From Aspidapion aeneum (taxonomy: Eukaryota; Arthropoda; Insecta; Coleoptera; Brentidae): 64,000 nt of DNA. Below the pieces are notes generated by a model. The model had not been told where the DNA came from. It worked only from the letters and a program-made list of their open reading frames with translations, and ran no database searches. Location: positions 140,243,369 through 140,307,368 of the forward strand of contig OY755039.1 of assembly GCA_963576565.1 (NCBI GenBank). The letters are read 5' to 3'. Every line of letters begins with the position of its first letter. Position 1 is the stretch's first letter. This document shows positions 35,839 through 45,700 of this stretch, one piece after another. A program made the position numbers and the translations under genes.

Positions 35839-36689
35839 GTTGTATTAGTATTTATAAAGTAAATTTTTTTACAACAGTCTTATAATATTATTGTCACACC
35901 TCGTATACTAATAACACTGGTCGGCATGAAAATCGGCCCTGACACCATTCTTGCCGATTCTTATGTAAAATGACCTCCTGAATCCAAATATGAACTCCGT
36001 TTTTCCCCATCACCCCCCATTTTTGGGGGAGACCCCCCTACCTATTTTTACTGCTTTTCGATAGTTTGGTGGGACGGAAATGACTTTTTTTGGCTTTAAC
36101 ATCATTATTTCTGAGAGACTGGAGAATTTAGTGTTCTCAAACATTAATATTTATAACAAGGTGGTAAACCATTTGTTTTTGGGGGGGGGGGGGTGTTTTG
36201 CATAAATGGTAAATAGACGATGTCGATTTTACCGTTTTATAATGCATTTTCTAATTATTTTTATAAAATTTAAGCTGCCAGCAGCTTAACGGTAAAGGTA
36301 ATAAACGTTATAGCAAAGTATAAAGCAACATATTAGTATATAAAAGTATATATATATACAGAAACCACTGGCGTATACAAAAAATCGCCTTAGAGGGGCT
36401 TGGAAATTTTTTCCACTTTTATTTATTAACATATTAAAAAGTAGGAAAATAAATAGTTTTAACATAATCTATTTTTAGATTCTAGGGGGGGATTTCGCCC
36501 CCAAGCCTCCCTCCCCCTTGTATACGCTCATACAGAAACTATAATAAAAAAATAAAATATTTTGGCTTTATTTGTGAATGGGACAGCCGAGCACGGGACA
36601 AACATTACATTGTACGGAACTGACCTTTGCGAGAAAGATTTACTCCCGGTCAGAAAAATGTCGCCAACGACCCTTATTAGTCCCGCAAG

Positions 36690-37200
36690 ATAATATTTAC
36701 TTGCCGCCTTTGCACATCAAACTTGGATAGATCAAACAGTTTGTAAAAGCACTGGACAAAACAAGCGACGCATTCATATTTTTGAAAACTAAATTTCTTC
36801 GTCTTAGTCAGGCTAAAATCAAAGCAGGTGTTTTTGTGTGTCCCGAGAATAGAAAACTTTTTCAAGATTCGACGTTTATTGAACACCTGAATCAAAAAGA
36901 AAAACGAGCTTGGTTTGCATTCCAAAACGTGTCTCAGGTCGAGGAATTGCTCTTAGCGTACAAGGCCATGGGATGTAACATGTCCCTAAAAGTGCACTTC
37001 CTTCTTTCGCATCTGGACTTCTTTCCTGAAAATTTAGAAGCAGTCTCGGATGAATACGGGGAACGGTTTCACCAAGACATCGCTAAGTTGGAAAAGAGGT
37101 TTTCAGGGAAGTGAAATGCAAGCATGTTGGCGGAGTACTACTGGTTTTGGAAACGGGAGGGTTGTACCTTAGGGTATAAAAGGAAAGCAAGCACCAAGTG
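36690..37200 (+). pseudogene. Transposon-linked hypothetical protein, broken
   Basis: One frame reads IYLPPLHIKLG, a stop, then KQFVKALDKTSDAF and on through AKIKAGVFVCPENRKLF, EKRAWFAFQNV, MGCNMSLKVHFLLSHLDFFP and DEYGERFHQDI to SGK, then a second stop (37112-37114), then a further plausible stretch (NASMLAEYYW). I recognise the MGCNMSLK-HF...HLDFFPENL block as frequent in insect repeat-derived hypothetical proteins; its function is not known to me. Two in-frame stops and an apparent short deletion after FQNV make it a pseudogene. Its place inside the CACTG-ended element suggests it is that element's own gene. Confidence 0.65.
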
Positions 37201-37223
37201 AAGGTACGAAAGTTCTTATTTAT

Positions 37224-37395
37224 CAGTGGCGCACCCAGGAATTTGTCTTCGGGGGCCCGACGCCTCTATAGCCTCATGATGTCGAATTTTAAGCTATTTT
37301 TGTGTTTTTTTTTATGAAACATGTGGAATATATGTAAAAAAATCTAAGGCTTGGGGGGGCGGGCCCCAAGGCCCCCTCCTCTGGGTGCGCCCATG
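37224..37395. mobile_element. hAT-like MITE inside the CACTG-ended element
   Basis: Ends cagtggcgcacccagg / ctgggtgcgcccatg; the right terminus has decayed from the expected cactg. The flanks share TATTTAT (a 7-of-8 match for an 8-bp duplication). Confidence 0.65.
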
Positions 37396-37649
37396 TATTT
37401 ATTATTGTTTGAAACTAAAATAACTCTCTTTATACTTAAAAATTTAAATTTATGTCGATAATATTATAATTATTATCAAAAAATTATAAAAATAGGTAAA
37501 AGAGTTGCTCCCTCAAAATGGTGGGTGGTAGAAGAAAACGCAAGCTATATTTGGATTCAGGGCGTCGTCTTACATAAGAATCAGCGGAAATAATGCCAGG
37601 GCTCAAGAATTTTTTTTTGCAGACCAGTGTAATCAATGTTGAATACTTA

Positions 37650-38590
37650 AAAAATACAATAAATATGACCTATATTTAGTATAGATATTATCTATAATTT
37701 TACTCCATATTGACTATGATCAGGAGATCAGGTCTTTATAATACCGTGATCTTTGACACTGCATATTTAATTGACCTTCTTATCAATTTGCTTCACAAAA
37801 ATATAAAGAAGTGTGCCTTCAATTCAATTTCTATTTTTTTTTTCATCAAAATGTCTCGACTGAACGATTAAAAAACAAAATTTTATTTTTGAAAAAGAAG
37901 AAGGTATACATTACCGCCAATTTTAAAGATTAACGTGGTGGAGGGGAAGGGCTAAACGGCCTAACTACTATTTTGTATTTGGTAGATATCGCCGCTTATG
38001 TGAAGAGCATACGGTATCGCAGGCATTATTTTTCATTTCTCTCACCAATATCGTAAGAAGTGATTTATATACCGTCTCTTTACCTTTACAGAAGTGTTAC
38101 AATGACTATGCAGTGTTCTGAGTACGAAACAGTTAACTGTCAACACTTAATAGGTGCCCATTAGATTTTGAACCCCTGTGGGTGTATAGCTTTTGAGCTG
38201 CCCATGGAAAAATATGAGAGAAAGAAAATCTTTCTGTAGCAGCTTAGCCACGAAAAAAAATTGTTTTCTTTATTTACGGGTACTAAACTTTACGTTTGTA
38301 GTATTTTTCGCTCATCCTTCGCTGACCCGATGTAAAACGTCGCGAAGCCGGCAAAAATGCAATTTGCATTGACCCGACGACCTGAGGGACAAATTATGTC
38401 ACGGTCATGGGTAATATACCCAAAAAATTCGTTCTAATAAACATTTTCAATTTTTGTTTGTACCCTGTGTTTGTACCCACATATTTGGTAAACCAATGGC
38501 ACACTCCGATGAGAACATGACAAAACCGGTTTTTTTCGACTGGAGTAATGTTACCCCTCCTACAGGCAACTTAACTCCAAACTTTAATTA
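37650..38590. other. Intergenic, nothing recognised
   Basis: No protein-like frame, tandem array or inverted repeat is supported. Confidence 0.45.
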
Positions 38591-38640
38591 ATAAAGAAAT
38601 ACTGTAAACAACAAGTGAAATTATAGAAAGAAAAATAAGA

Positions 38641-39921
38641 GATATATGTGACAATTATATGTGACAATTATAGAGGTATATCTGTGACTAGTACGCTAAG
38701 CAGAATATACGGTAAAATAATAAGAAATAAAGTGGAGAGCGAATATAAAGACATGGAGGCAGAAGAACAAGCTGGTTTCAGGGCGGGTATATCGACTTCA
38801 GATCATCTCTTTTGTATAACCCAAGATATTGAACAGAAAATGTCATACGGACAAGAGCTGCATCTGCTTTACGTCGATTTGCAGAAGGCACATGATAGTA
38901 TACCACTAAATCTACTTTGGAAAGCGTTAGAAAACACAAGCATAAGCGTACAACTAATTAAGGCCATCAAAGAGTTATACCGCAATAGTAAGGCAAAAGT
39001 TAAAATAAAAGCAAAACTAACCAAAGGCTTTCAAGTAAATAAAGGTCTTAAACAAGGTTGCTGTATCTCGCCTACGCTCTTCAAGATATACTTGGAACAA
39101 GTCCTTAAAGTATGGAAGAGAAAATTCCAAAACATGGGAATTCCATTGGAAAAAACCACCTTGTATACTTTATATTTCGCCGATGATCAGATAGTAGTGG
39201 CTCAGGATTATGACGACCTCGAATACATGACACGAAAACTAATAGAAGAGTACAATAAGAGGTTAATCTCAATAAGACTGAATGGTGGAATAAAACAGGA
39301 TCTAATCTTAAATACCGGGCAGCGAATTCAGTCCTGTGATGAGTATAAATACTTAGGTCTAAAAATTACAGCTGACGGAACACTAGACAAAGCTATAAAA
39401 GATCGAAACGTACAAGGAAGAAAAGCAATAACTTTATTAAATGGAATAATTTGGGACCAAAGTATATCAAAACATAACAAAAAGCTTATATATAACACCA
39501 TTGTAAAAAGTATTATTACATACGGCTCAGAAGTATGACCAATCAAGGATAGAACAGAAAAAATGCTTTCCGCTACGGAGATGGACTATTGGAGAAGAGC
39601 AGCAGGGAAATCAAAAAGAGAAAGAGTTACAAATCAAAGAATAAGAGAAATTATGACAGTGGGTGAACGTACTTTAGTGGATAATATAAGAACAAAACAA
39701 CTGGTGTGGTACGGACATGTACAAAGAATGAATGATGAAAGACTACCTAAACAAATACTACAATGGAAACCAACTGGCCGAAGAAAACGAGGACGGCCAA
39801 GGAGAAGCTGGAGAGAAGGAATAGATAGTGAAATAAGAATAAGAGGCCTAGATGATGAATTATGGGCAAACAGAAACGAGTGGAGATTGGGTATCGGAAG
39901 ACGTAGAACGCTGTGAAACCG

Positions 39922-40001
<80 letters not shown>
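38641..40001 (+). mobile_element. 5'-truncated RTE-like LINE, 9-bp TSD, (TA)n tail
   Basis: It starts inside the reverse-transcriptase domain and ends in a ~78-bp (TA)n tail (39924-40001). The target duplication is AAAATAAGA. At the 5' junction ~14 bases ('atatgtgacaatta') are duplicated (38644-38670), a typical scar of incomplete reverse transcription. It is closely related to the minus-strand copy ending at 51666. Confidence 0.88.
38648..39916 (+). pseudogene. RTE-like reverse transcriptase, truncated and broken
   Basis: The frame reads RT motifs YRGISVTSTLSRIYGK, EEQAGFRAG, LLYVDLQKAHDSI, GLKQGCCISPTLF and FADDQ (the catalytic pair DD near 39180), then the C-terminal block with RRKRGRPRRSWREGI. 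Relative to the copy at 51666-54470, a short deletion near 39260 removes about seven residues and garbles nearby ones, and a TGA at 39536-39538 stands where the other copy has TGG. The endonuclease domain is absent. Dead copy. Confidence 0.85.
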
Positions 40002-40007
<6 letters not shown>

Positions 40008-40029
40008 AGAAAGACGTTTTGTATCTTCG

Positions 40030-40098
40030 ACCATGACTTGAACCCGGAATCGCTTACTCTGTGCGCAAACGCTCTCTACATTAAGCCAGCGACGACCA
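40030..40098 (-). ncRNA. Degenerate tRNA-like block, left arm of split palindrome
   Basis: On the minus strand the B-box-like 'gggttcaagtc' and flanking 'ggtcgaaga' match the tRNA-like blocks of the other arms, but the anticodon region differs and stems are poorly paired. Confidence 0.35.
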
Positions 40099-40352
40099 TA
40101 CATAAATTTTCGGAAAACTTCCATCTATGCATGTCTGCGGTGTCTCAATACAAGAACGAGAAACTCTCAGGGTATTAACTCGACCAAGCCATCCAACTGA
40201 TCTCTATAATACTTCCTTCCCACTGTCAAAGGTATGAAAACTCAATTAGTCAGTTAGATGGATTGGTCGAGTTAATACCCTGAGAGTTTCTCGTTCTTGT
40301 ATTGAGACACCGCAGCCTGCATAGATGGAAGTTTTCCGAAAATTTATGTATG

Positions 40353-40425
40353 GCTCCGGTAGTTCAATGTTTAGAATGTTTGCCTAGAGAGCAAGAGATC
40401 CCGGGTTCGAGTCCCGGCCGAAGCA
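40353..40425 (+). tRNA. tRNA-like, anticodon AGA, right arm of split palindrome
   Basis: Acceptor GCTCCGG pairs with CCGAAGC with one mismatch; the T stem CCGGG/CCCGG and loop TTCGAGT are intact; the anticodon loop ctagaga again gives AGA. It has the same body as the copies at 8925-8996 and 9359-9430 and is most likely repeat-borne. Confidence 0.42.
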
Positions 40426-41165
40426 AAAACTTTTTTCTCATTTTTCTTTCTTTAATTTCACTTGTTGTTTATAGTTTTAGGTCCTTGCATTATTTGCAAT
40501 TTGATATTTGAGAAATACTGATTGATCAATTTTTGAAGAAAACAACTACCTGTATAAAATGAGCAGTCATATATTTTTTTTTGCCTTGTTTTTTGTAGGT
40601 GTTTTTTTTAAACAACTGCAAAATGCGGTGTAAAGCAACCCCGGTTTACGGTCCAGTAGCGCCTCAATTTTAACTAAATTCTCATATAAACGAGGATTTG
40701 TAGTATAAAATCGATGCAGAAATTTAACGCATTACATGATTTTTGTTTAAATGTTTAGTTTTAAATGTTGCTTAAAACTAAATAATTTGGTAATCATCTA
40801 GATCTATTAAGTGCATACGCGAGTGACTTTAAACATTGTTTAGTTCGCTTTTAAAAATTCACTACCTAATCACAATTTTGTCGTTTTGAACTACTATAGT
40901 GCCTACGTAAGCCAATTTTCCTTAATTTTGAGAAAAATGTATTTGTGAGTCTGCTCTGTTGAGCTACAAGGATAAAAAAATATCGAGATTCGTACTACAG
41001 CTAACGCTAACAAACCATAACCCAGACAGAAAGCTTCATCCCATGGAAGTACATTTTTAGTCCCTTTTTATGGTCGTATGTCTGGAACATACAACGTACG
41101 TCGCAGGGCGCTTCTAGATTATACGTTGGGGCCAATTTCTGTATATTTGTTTGATAGTTCAATGA

Positions 41166-42010
41166 ATAGAGGCCAAAATAGGGGGGTTACCCTACAAAAG
41201 GTCCGGTAGTTCTAAATTTTGGATATGTTGTTAAGCTTAGGAGGGTAGTTAAAAATCTGAGTTTTCGTCACCCCCACCCCTGTACTCCCTCCACCATCTT
41301 GAAAAAACCATAAAAATTGGCACTTTTTTTAGTTTTTTGCCTTTAATTTCGTTCCAGTACACTAAATCGCAAAAAGAGATATGACATTTTTCAGAGGATA
41401 CAATTATCTACAATCGGGTGGTACTATGGTTGTTCTGCGAGCAGTAGTAACGGGGCTAGGTAATTTCCAAAAATGACTAAAATCACGTGCTTAGGCAAAT
41501 TTTCAGGTTTTTTCTACTTTAGACGGCATAAGATCCGAAATAATTTGTTCTAGGGTAAAAGTTCTAAGAACATATCTTGTAGAGAATTTTATCAGCTACA
41601 AATCCATTCTTTAAATGTATTTTTAAATATTGTAATGGAGTGGGAGTGAATTTCATATCTCTTTATGCGATTTAGTGTACTGGAACGAAATTAAAGGCAA
41701 AAAACTAAAAAAAGTGCCAATTTTAATGGTTTTTTCAAGATGGTGGAGGGAGTACAGGGGTGAGGGTGACGAATTTTTTTTGCGATTTAGTGTACTGGAA
41801 CGAAAATAAAGGCAAAAAACTAAAAAAAGTGCCAATTTTTTATGGTTTTTTCAAGATGGCGTAGGGAGCACAGGGGTGGGGGTGACGAAAACTCAGATTT
41901 TTAACTACCCTCCTGAGCTTAACAACATATCCAAAATTCAGAACTACCGGACCTTTTGTAGGGTAACCCCCCTATTTTGGCCTCTTTTCATTGAACTAAT
42001 ATTTGTTTGA
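41166..42010. mobile_element. Foldback element with unequal arms
   Basis: The left arm 41166-41393 (starting near 'tttgatagttcaatgaatag') is mirrored by 41643-42010. The right arm contains an extra tandem copy of a ~128-bp unit (from 'gcgatttagtgtactggaac', at 41669 and 41783). The outer sequence includes 'ggccaaaataggggggttac' and its mirror. No coding capacity. Confidence 0.75.
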
Positions 42011-42437
42011 AGAGTAACTCCTGATTTGTGTTCATGTATAAGCCTTCCGCGTATTCCGGTGTTTTGTTATGAATTTATAAATAAATATTCCCTTTTTTCT
42101 TATTTTTTTAATATTTCATATATTTCCAATATTTCCATATATTTCCAATGTTTCAGGAAATATTTCCGAAAATATATTTCTGGAAATTTTACAACACCAA
42201 TGTCTACCATCCCAGCAAATTTCATTTTTGTTCAACTTTTTGCATATAGTACCCCATATTTTGTACCTAACGCTTGGTCTAATTTTTCTGATCTGTAATT
42301 TTTTTCTTAAATTCTGATATCTCAAGAACTACTTACACCAAAGTCGCGATATATAACTTGGTTGAAAGGTCTTTAAAATACCTTTCGTACAAGTTTTCAT
42401 ATTATTTTATTTTTGTAGAAAACAAATACAACATTAT

Positions 42438-43760
42438 CAGTGGCGTAGCGTCGGGGTGCGCGGGGGGTTTGTCGCCCCCCACCCCGAGGGTACTGGCGCC
42501 CCATGGGTGACCGAAGCGCCCTAAGCTTTATTAAGTAGCAGGGCCGGCAAAGGCAAATTGAGAGGGCGGCAAAGGAAACTAAAGACATGATTACCTTTTT
42601 TTTTGTTCATTTTTTTTTGGTAATTTTGGTCTTATGGGTCTTCCCTACCCTAAATATCGCTAAATGACGTTTTTCCGAATCTTAACTCAGGGTGTCGTTT
42701 TTTCGTATCTCTATGGTCCCACAATACTGCAAGTCGGTGCTTTTGTTGATAAATTGTATAGTTTTTGAAATATGAATTTTCAAAGTTTGGTCATTTTGGT
42801 CTTATGGGATTCCCTACCCTAAATTTCGCTAAATGACGTTTCTCCGAATCTTCTCAGGGTGTGGTTTTTTGGTATCTCTATGGTCCCACAATACTGCAAC
42901 TCGGTGCTTTTGTTAATAAACTGTATAGTTTTTGAAATATGAATTTTCAAAGTTTGGTCATTTTGGTCTTATGGGATTCCCTACCCTAAATTTCGCTATA
43001 TGACGTTTTTCCGAATCTTAATTCAGGGTGTGATTTTTTCGTATCTCTATGGTCCCACAATACTGCAACTCGGTGCTTTTGTTGATAAGCTGTATAGTTT
43101 TTGAAATATGAACTTTCAAAGTTTGGTCATTTTGGTCTTATGGGATTCCCTACCCTAAATTTCGCTAAATGACGTTTTTCCGAATCCTAACTCAGGGTGT
43201 GGTTTTTTGGTATCTCTATGGTCACACAATAGTGCAACTCGGTGCTTTTGTTGATAAACTGTATAATTTTTAAAATATGAATTTTCAGAGTTTGGTCATT
43301 TTGCTCTTATGGGATTCCCTACCCTAAAATTCGTTAAATGACGTTTTTCTGAATCCTAACTCAGGGTGTCGTTTTTTCGTATCTCTGTGGTCCCACAATA
43401 CTTCAACTCGGTGGTTTTGTTGATAAACTGTATAGTTTTGGAAATATAAATTTTCAAAGTTTGGTAATTTTGGTCTTATGGGATTCCCTACCCTAAATTT
43501 CGCTAAATGACGTTTTTCCGAATCTTAACTCAGGGTGTCGTTTTTTCGTATCTCTGCAGTGGCGTAGCGTGGAAGAGCGCGGAGGGTTTGTCGCCCCCCC
43601 ACCGCCCCGAGGGTACTGGCGCCCCATCAAATTGAGAGGGCGATAAGGGAAACTAAAGACATAAAATAAAGGTATTTTTTTTTGGTCGCAAGATTTTTGA
43701 TGGGCGCCCTGTTTAGCTGTCGCCCCCCCCCCTCGCCCCTTCTGGTACACTACGCCGCTG
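42438..43760. mobile_element. hAT-like element enclosing a satellite array, 8-bp TSD
   Basis: The outer ends are cagtggcgtagcg (42438) and tacgccgctg (43760), with an exact duplication AACATTAT (42430-42437 and 43761-43768). A second left-end copy starts at 43557, inside, right after the satellite. So one insertion now contains two left-end segments flanking a tandem array. Confidence 0.8.
42629..43556. repeat. 169-bp satellite, ~5.5 copies
   Basis: Units start at 'ggtcttatggg' near 42629, 42799, 42965, 43134, 43303 and 43472 (spacing 166-170). All contain 'ttccctaccctaaat', 'aaatgacgtttttccgaat' and 'atggtcccacaatactgcaa'. The last unit is cut at 'cgtatctctg' by the internal hAT end. Confidence 0.92.
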
Positions 43761-43923
43761 AACATTATTAAACATTTGGATCTCGACATTTTTTTTCTTG
43801 TGGGATTCTGTTATCAAACGAAATAAGTACCTAATAAAAAAAGATAAAAAACGCATTTAACAGAGACCTTTGTTATCAGAAAGATGTGGCTCAAGAATCT
43901 TTTATAATCAAGTTCTTTTATAA

Positions 43924-44153
43924 ATGACCATCAGTATGTTCAACATGAATAATTTATCAAAAAAAATATTTTTATTTATTTTTTTAATTGTGCCTTTTTT
44001 GAAAGACACAGAAAGTGCTAGAATTTTGGGTGTTTTCCCGTTTATGGGAAAAAGTCATTTTTTAATGTTTGAAAAGGTCATGATTGAGTTAGCCAATAGA
44101 GGACATGAAGTCGATGTCTACAGCCATTTTCCTCAAAAAACTCCAATTAATGG
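43924..44153 (+). CDS. UDP-glycosyltransferase, exon 1
   Basis: Insect-type UGTs transfer a sugar from a UDP-sugar to small lipophilic acceptors and sit in the ER membrane. The exon encodes about 76 residues: a signal peptide (KKIFLFIFLIVPFLKDTESA, about residues 13-32), then RILGVFPFMGKSHF and a block with ELANRGHEVDVYSHFP, the classic start of the mature N-terminal acceptor-binding half. A strong donor, GTAAGT, follows at 44154 and leaves two bases of a Gly codon (phase 2). In-frame ATGs lie at 43924, 43936 and 43945; the first is chosen. The exon joins exon 2 at 60065 in frame. The catalytic C-terminal half and UGT signature are outside the window, so substrate and subfamily cannot be given. 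Confidence 0.88.
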
Positions 44154-44497
44154 GTAAGTACATTTTTTAGGTCTTATTTTGTCCACAATGTCAAAAATGT
44201 CACATTCTTGGAAAAAAAATTGGATATATAATCAAATCAGGAGTATAGGTAGGTAATATATACACACTGCTCCAAGAAATGAATACACCACTCATAAGTT
44301 ACCAATTAATTTATTTTTAAAAATAATAAATAACTAAAATAAGTTTATTTAAAAAAAAAAGTTTAGTTACAAAAAATGTAAAAGTGTGAAACTAAACAAA
44401 ATAAACAATTAAGCACAGAAGCAAACAAAGTTTTGGTTGTTTGTTACAAAATAAAATAAAATTAATAGATCATAAATTTAGTAATAAATTATTGTTT

Positions 44498-44534
<37 letters not shown>

Positions 44535-44539
<5 letters not shown>

Positions 44540-44947
44540 GTGCAAGCAAGAAATTTCCTAATTTTCATTTTCTTTTCCTTTTCTGCGCGTTTAAAATAAT
44601 TTAAATTTTCGCGCTCTAAAATATGCATATGGGGTTTCACGGCACCGGACACGTGGAAGAGAAGCAGCGCCGCAATGAGTGCGCAAAGAACCACCGTCAC
44701 AACAAGACACTAGCAAAATCACGTTCCCGAAAAAAGTGAATTTGAGGTGAAAAAACTGGACGTTTAAACGTCGACTGGAGCTGCAAGAGAGTCCGAGGTA
44801 GGTGCCTTTTCATATAAAATTCCATATGTATCGTAACTTTCCATTTTCAATCGTCAATACCGACATTTATTTTTAAATGTGCTTGTGAAGCCAATACCGG
44901 CGACCTATCGAAGGAAATTCCGTTATTTTTCAGCCCTTGCACGCACA
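44535..44947 (+). repeat. BEL 5' LTR
   Basis: 413 bp, begins TG and ends CA. A TGG-starting candidate primer-binding site ('tggcccttcgaccc') begins at 44953, five bases after the LTR. Confidence 0.93.
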
Positions 44948-44952
44948 TTTAA

Positions 44953-44966
44953 TGGCCCTTCGACCC
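44953..44966 (+). promoter_or_regulatory. Candidate BEL primer-binding site
   Basis: 'tggcccttcgaccc' begins with the TGG expected opposite a tRNA CCA end and lies just after the LTR. I could not assign the tRNA. Confidence 0.4.
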
Positions 44967-45412
44967 AAATTAATAGTTTTCCAAACTACCTAGACTCCTG
45001 TGGTTCAGCAATTTCCTACAAAAATTCCAAATTTCTATTTTCTATTTCAAATTTCAAAATTTATTTCAATTTCAATTCGAAACAGACCATATTGTTTTAC
45101 CACCTGTTGGGGATATGTTCCTTCAAAGTTGATCGAAGTGTTTATTACCGTTCAAAAATACCTATAGCCAATGCACATATTTCGTATAGTTTACTAGTTC
45201 ATCAAAGAAAGTTGATCGCTTTGTTCATTACATTTTCAGTAAAAGTGGCGTCAATACGCCGAAAGTGAAAATTTTAAGGCGGTTCTTCCACCTATTTTTC
45301 TAATTATCGATTTTACAGGTGTCGCGGCGTTAACGCGCAGGTGCAAGTGTTTCGTCGTCACCAAGGTCTCACGTTGCGCGCGTTGTTTCTTCAAATACCG
45401 TCGTTTGTTAAA

Positions 45413-45497
45413 AACTTTCAGACGAGACCGCTAGTCGTATGCACAGAGTGTGCGACTTGGAATCGAAAGGTGCGGGGTTCAATCCTTGGTGAGACAT
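45413..45497 (+). ncRNA. tRNA-like segment in the BEL leader
   Basis: The region ends 'ggggttcaatccttggtgag' with a good Pol III B-box-like core (ggttcaatcc); 'gagaccgctagtcg' upstream could be a degenerate A box. The T stem pairs poorly, so this is a tRNA-derived relic at most. It lies between the 5' LTR and gag. Confidence 0.3.
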
Positions 45498-45700
45498 AAA
45501 AGTTTTTTTTTAAGGGATATGTTCAAATAATAACATACAGACAAACTTACAAACATTTCATTTCAAAATTTTCGAAAAAAGTTAATAAAATTAAAATAAT
45601 AAAATTGTTTAATTTTTGCTAAAATTCGGGTTATATTTTAAGCTATATTTTAAGCATTTTTTTGGGTAATTTTAAAACCAAATTAACTTTCAAAAACAAA

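Larger units (their letters stand above)
33728..35905 (+). mobile_element. Dead mariner (DD34D-type), split by two hAT elements
   Basis: The ends tacgaggtgtgacaat / its mirror at 35893-35905 are flanked by TA (33726-33727, 35906-35907). Transposase remnants read forward: MTNEKIEQRINLKYD from 34966, then frame-shifted VYGKQCMSR and GREEVKDDE (35045-35150), a DIGGV-like block near 35195, then QDNASVRNA and HPPYSTDLAPCD (35285-35400). The last two hold the second and third catalytic aspartates of mariner; the first is lost in a deletion. Several frameshifts and stops show it is inactive. The hAT insertions lie at 33741-34772 and 35602-35838. Confidence 0.85.
35915..37629. mobile_element. CACTG-ended TIR element (possibly CACTA/CMC group)
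   Basis: Left end cactggtcggca and right end mirrored to 37629. Inverted similarity continues inward ('gattcttatgtaa', 'cctgaatccaaatat' on the left; complements on the right, 37545-37600). The flanks are TAA on the right and ATAA on the left, consistent with a 3-bp TAA duplication. CACTG ends and 3-bp duplications fit CACTA/CMC elements; that class is inferred. It carries the pseudogene at 36690-37200. Confidence 0.7.
38600..40478. mobile_element. Second palindromic tRNA-bearing element, split by a LINE
   Basis: Left tip 'gtaaacaacaagtgaaatta' (38604 on) and right tip mirrored to about 40478. Inner arms share 'aacttccatctatgcat' and 'caatacaagaacgagaaac' with 8872-9484. The LINE at 38641-40001 lies between copies of AAAATAAGA (38632-38640 and 40002-40010), so the original element was about 0.5 kb. 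Confidence 0.75.

Noticed and set aside
39852..40178. Open frames with poly-(IY) on both strands
   Set aside because: They arise from the (TA)n tail of the LINE.
44503..44534. Independent (TA)n microsatellite left of the BEL
   Set aside because: It is better explained as the other half of the LINE tail split by the BEL, since the right-hand half abuts the LINE 3' end.
44879..45268. 129-codon frame crossing the BEL LTR boundary
   Set aside because: It begins in the LTR and runs through the leader with no recognisable domain; the gag frame starts downstream.
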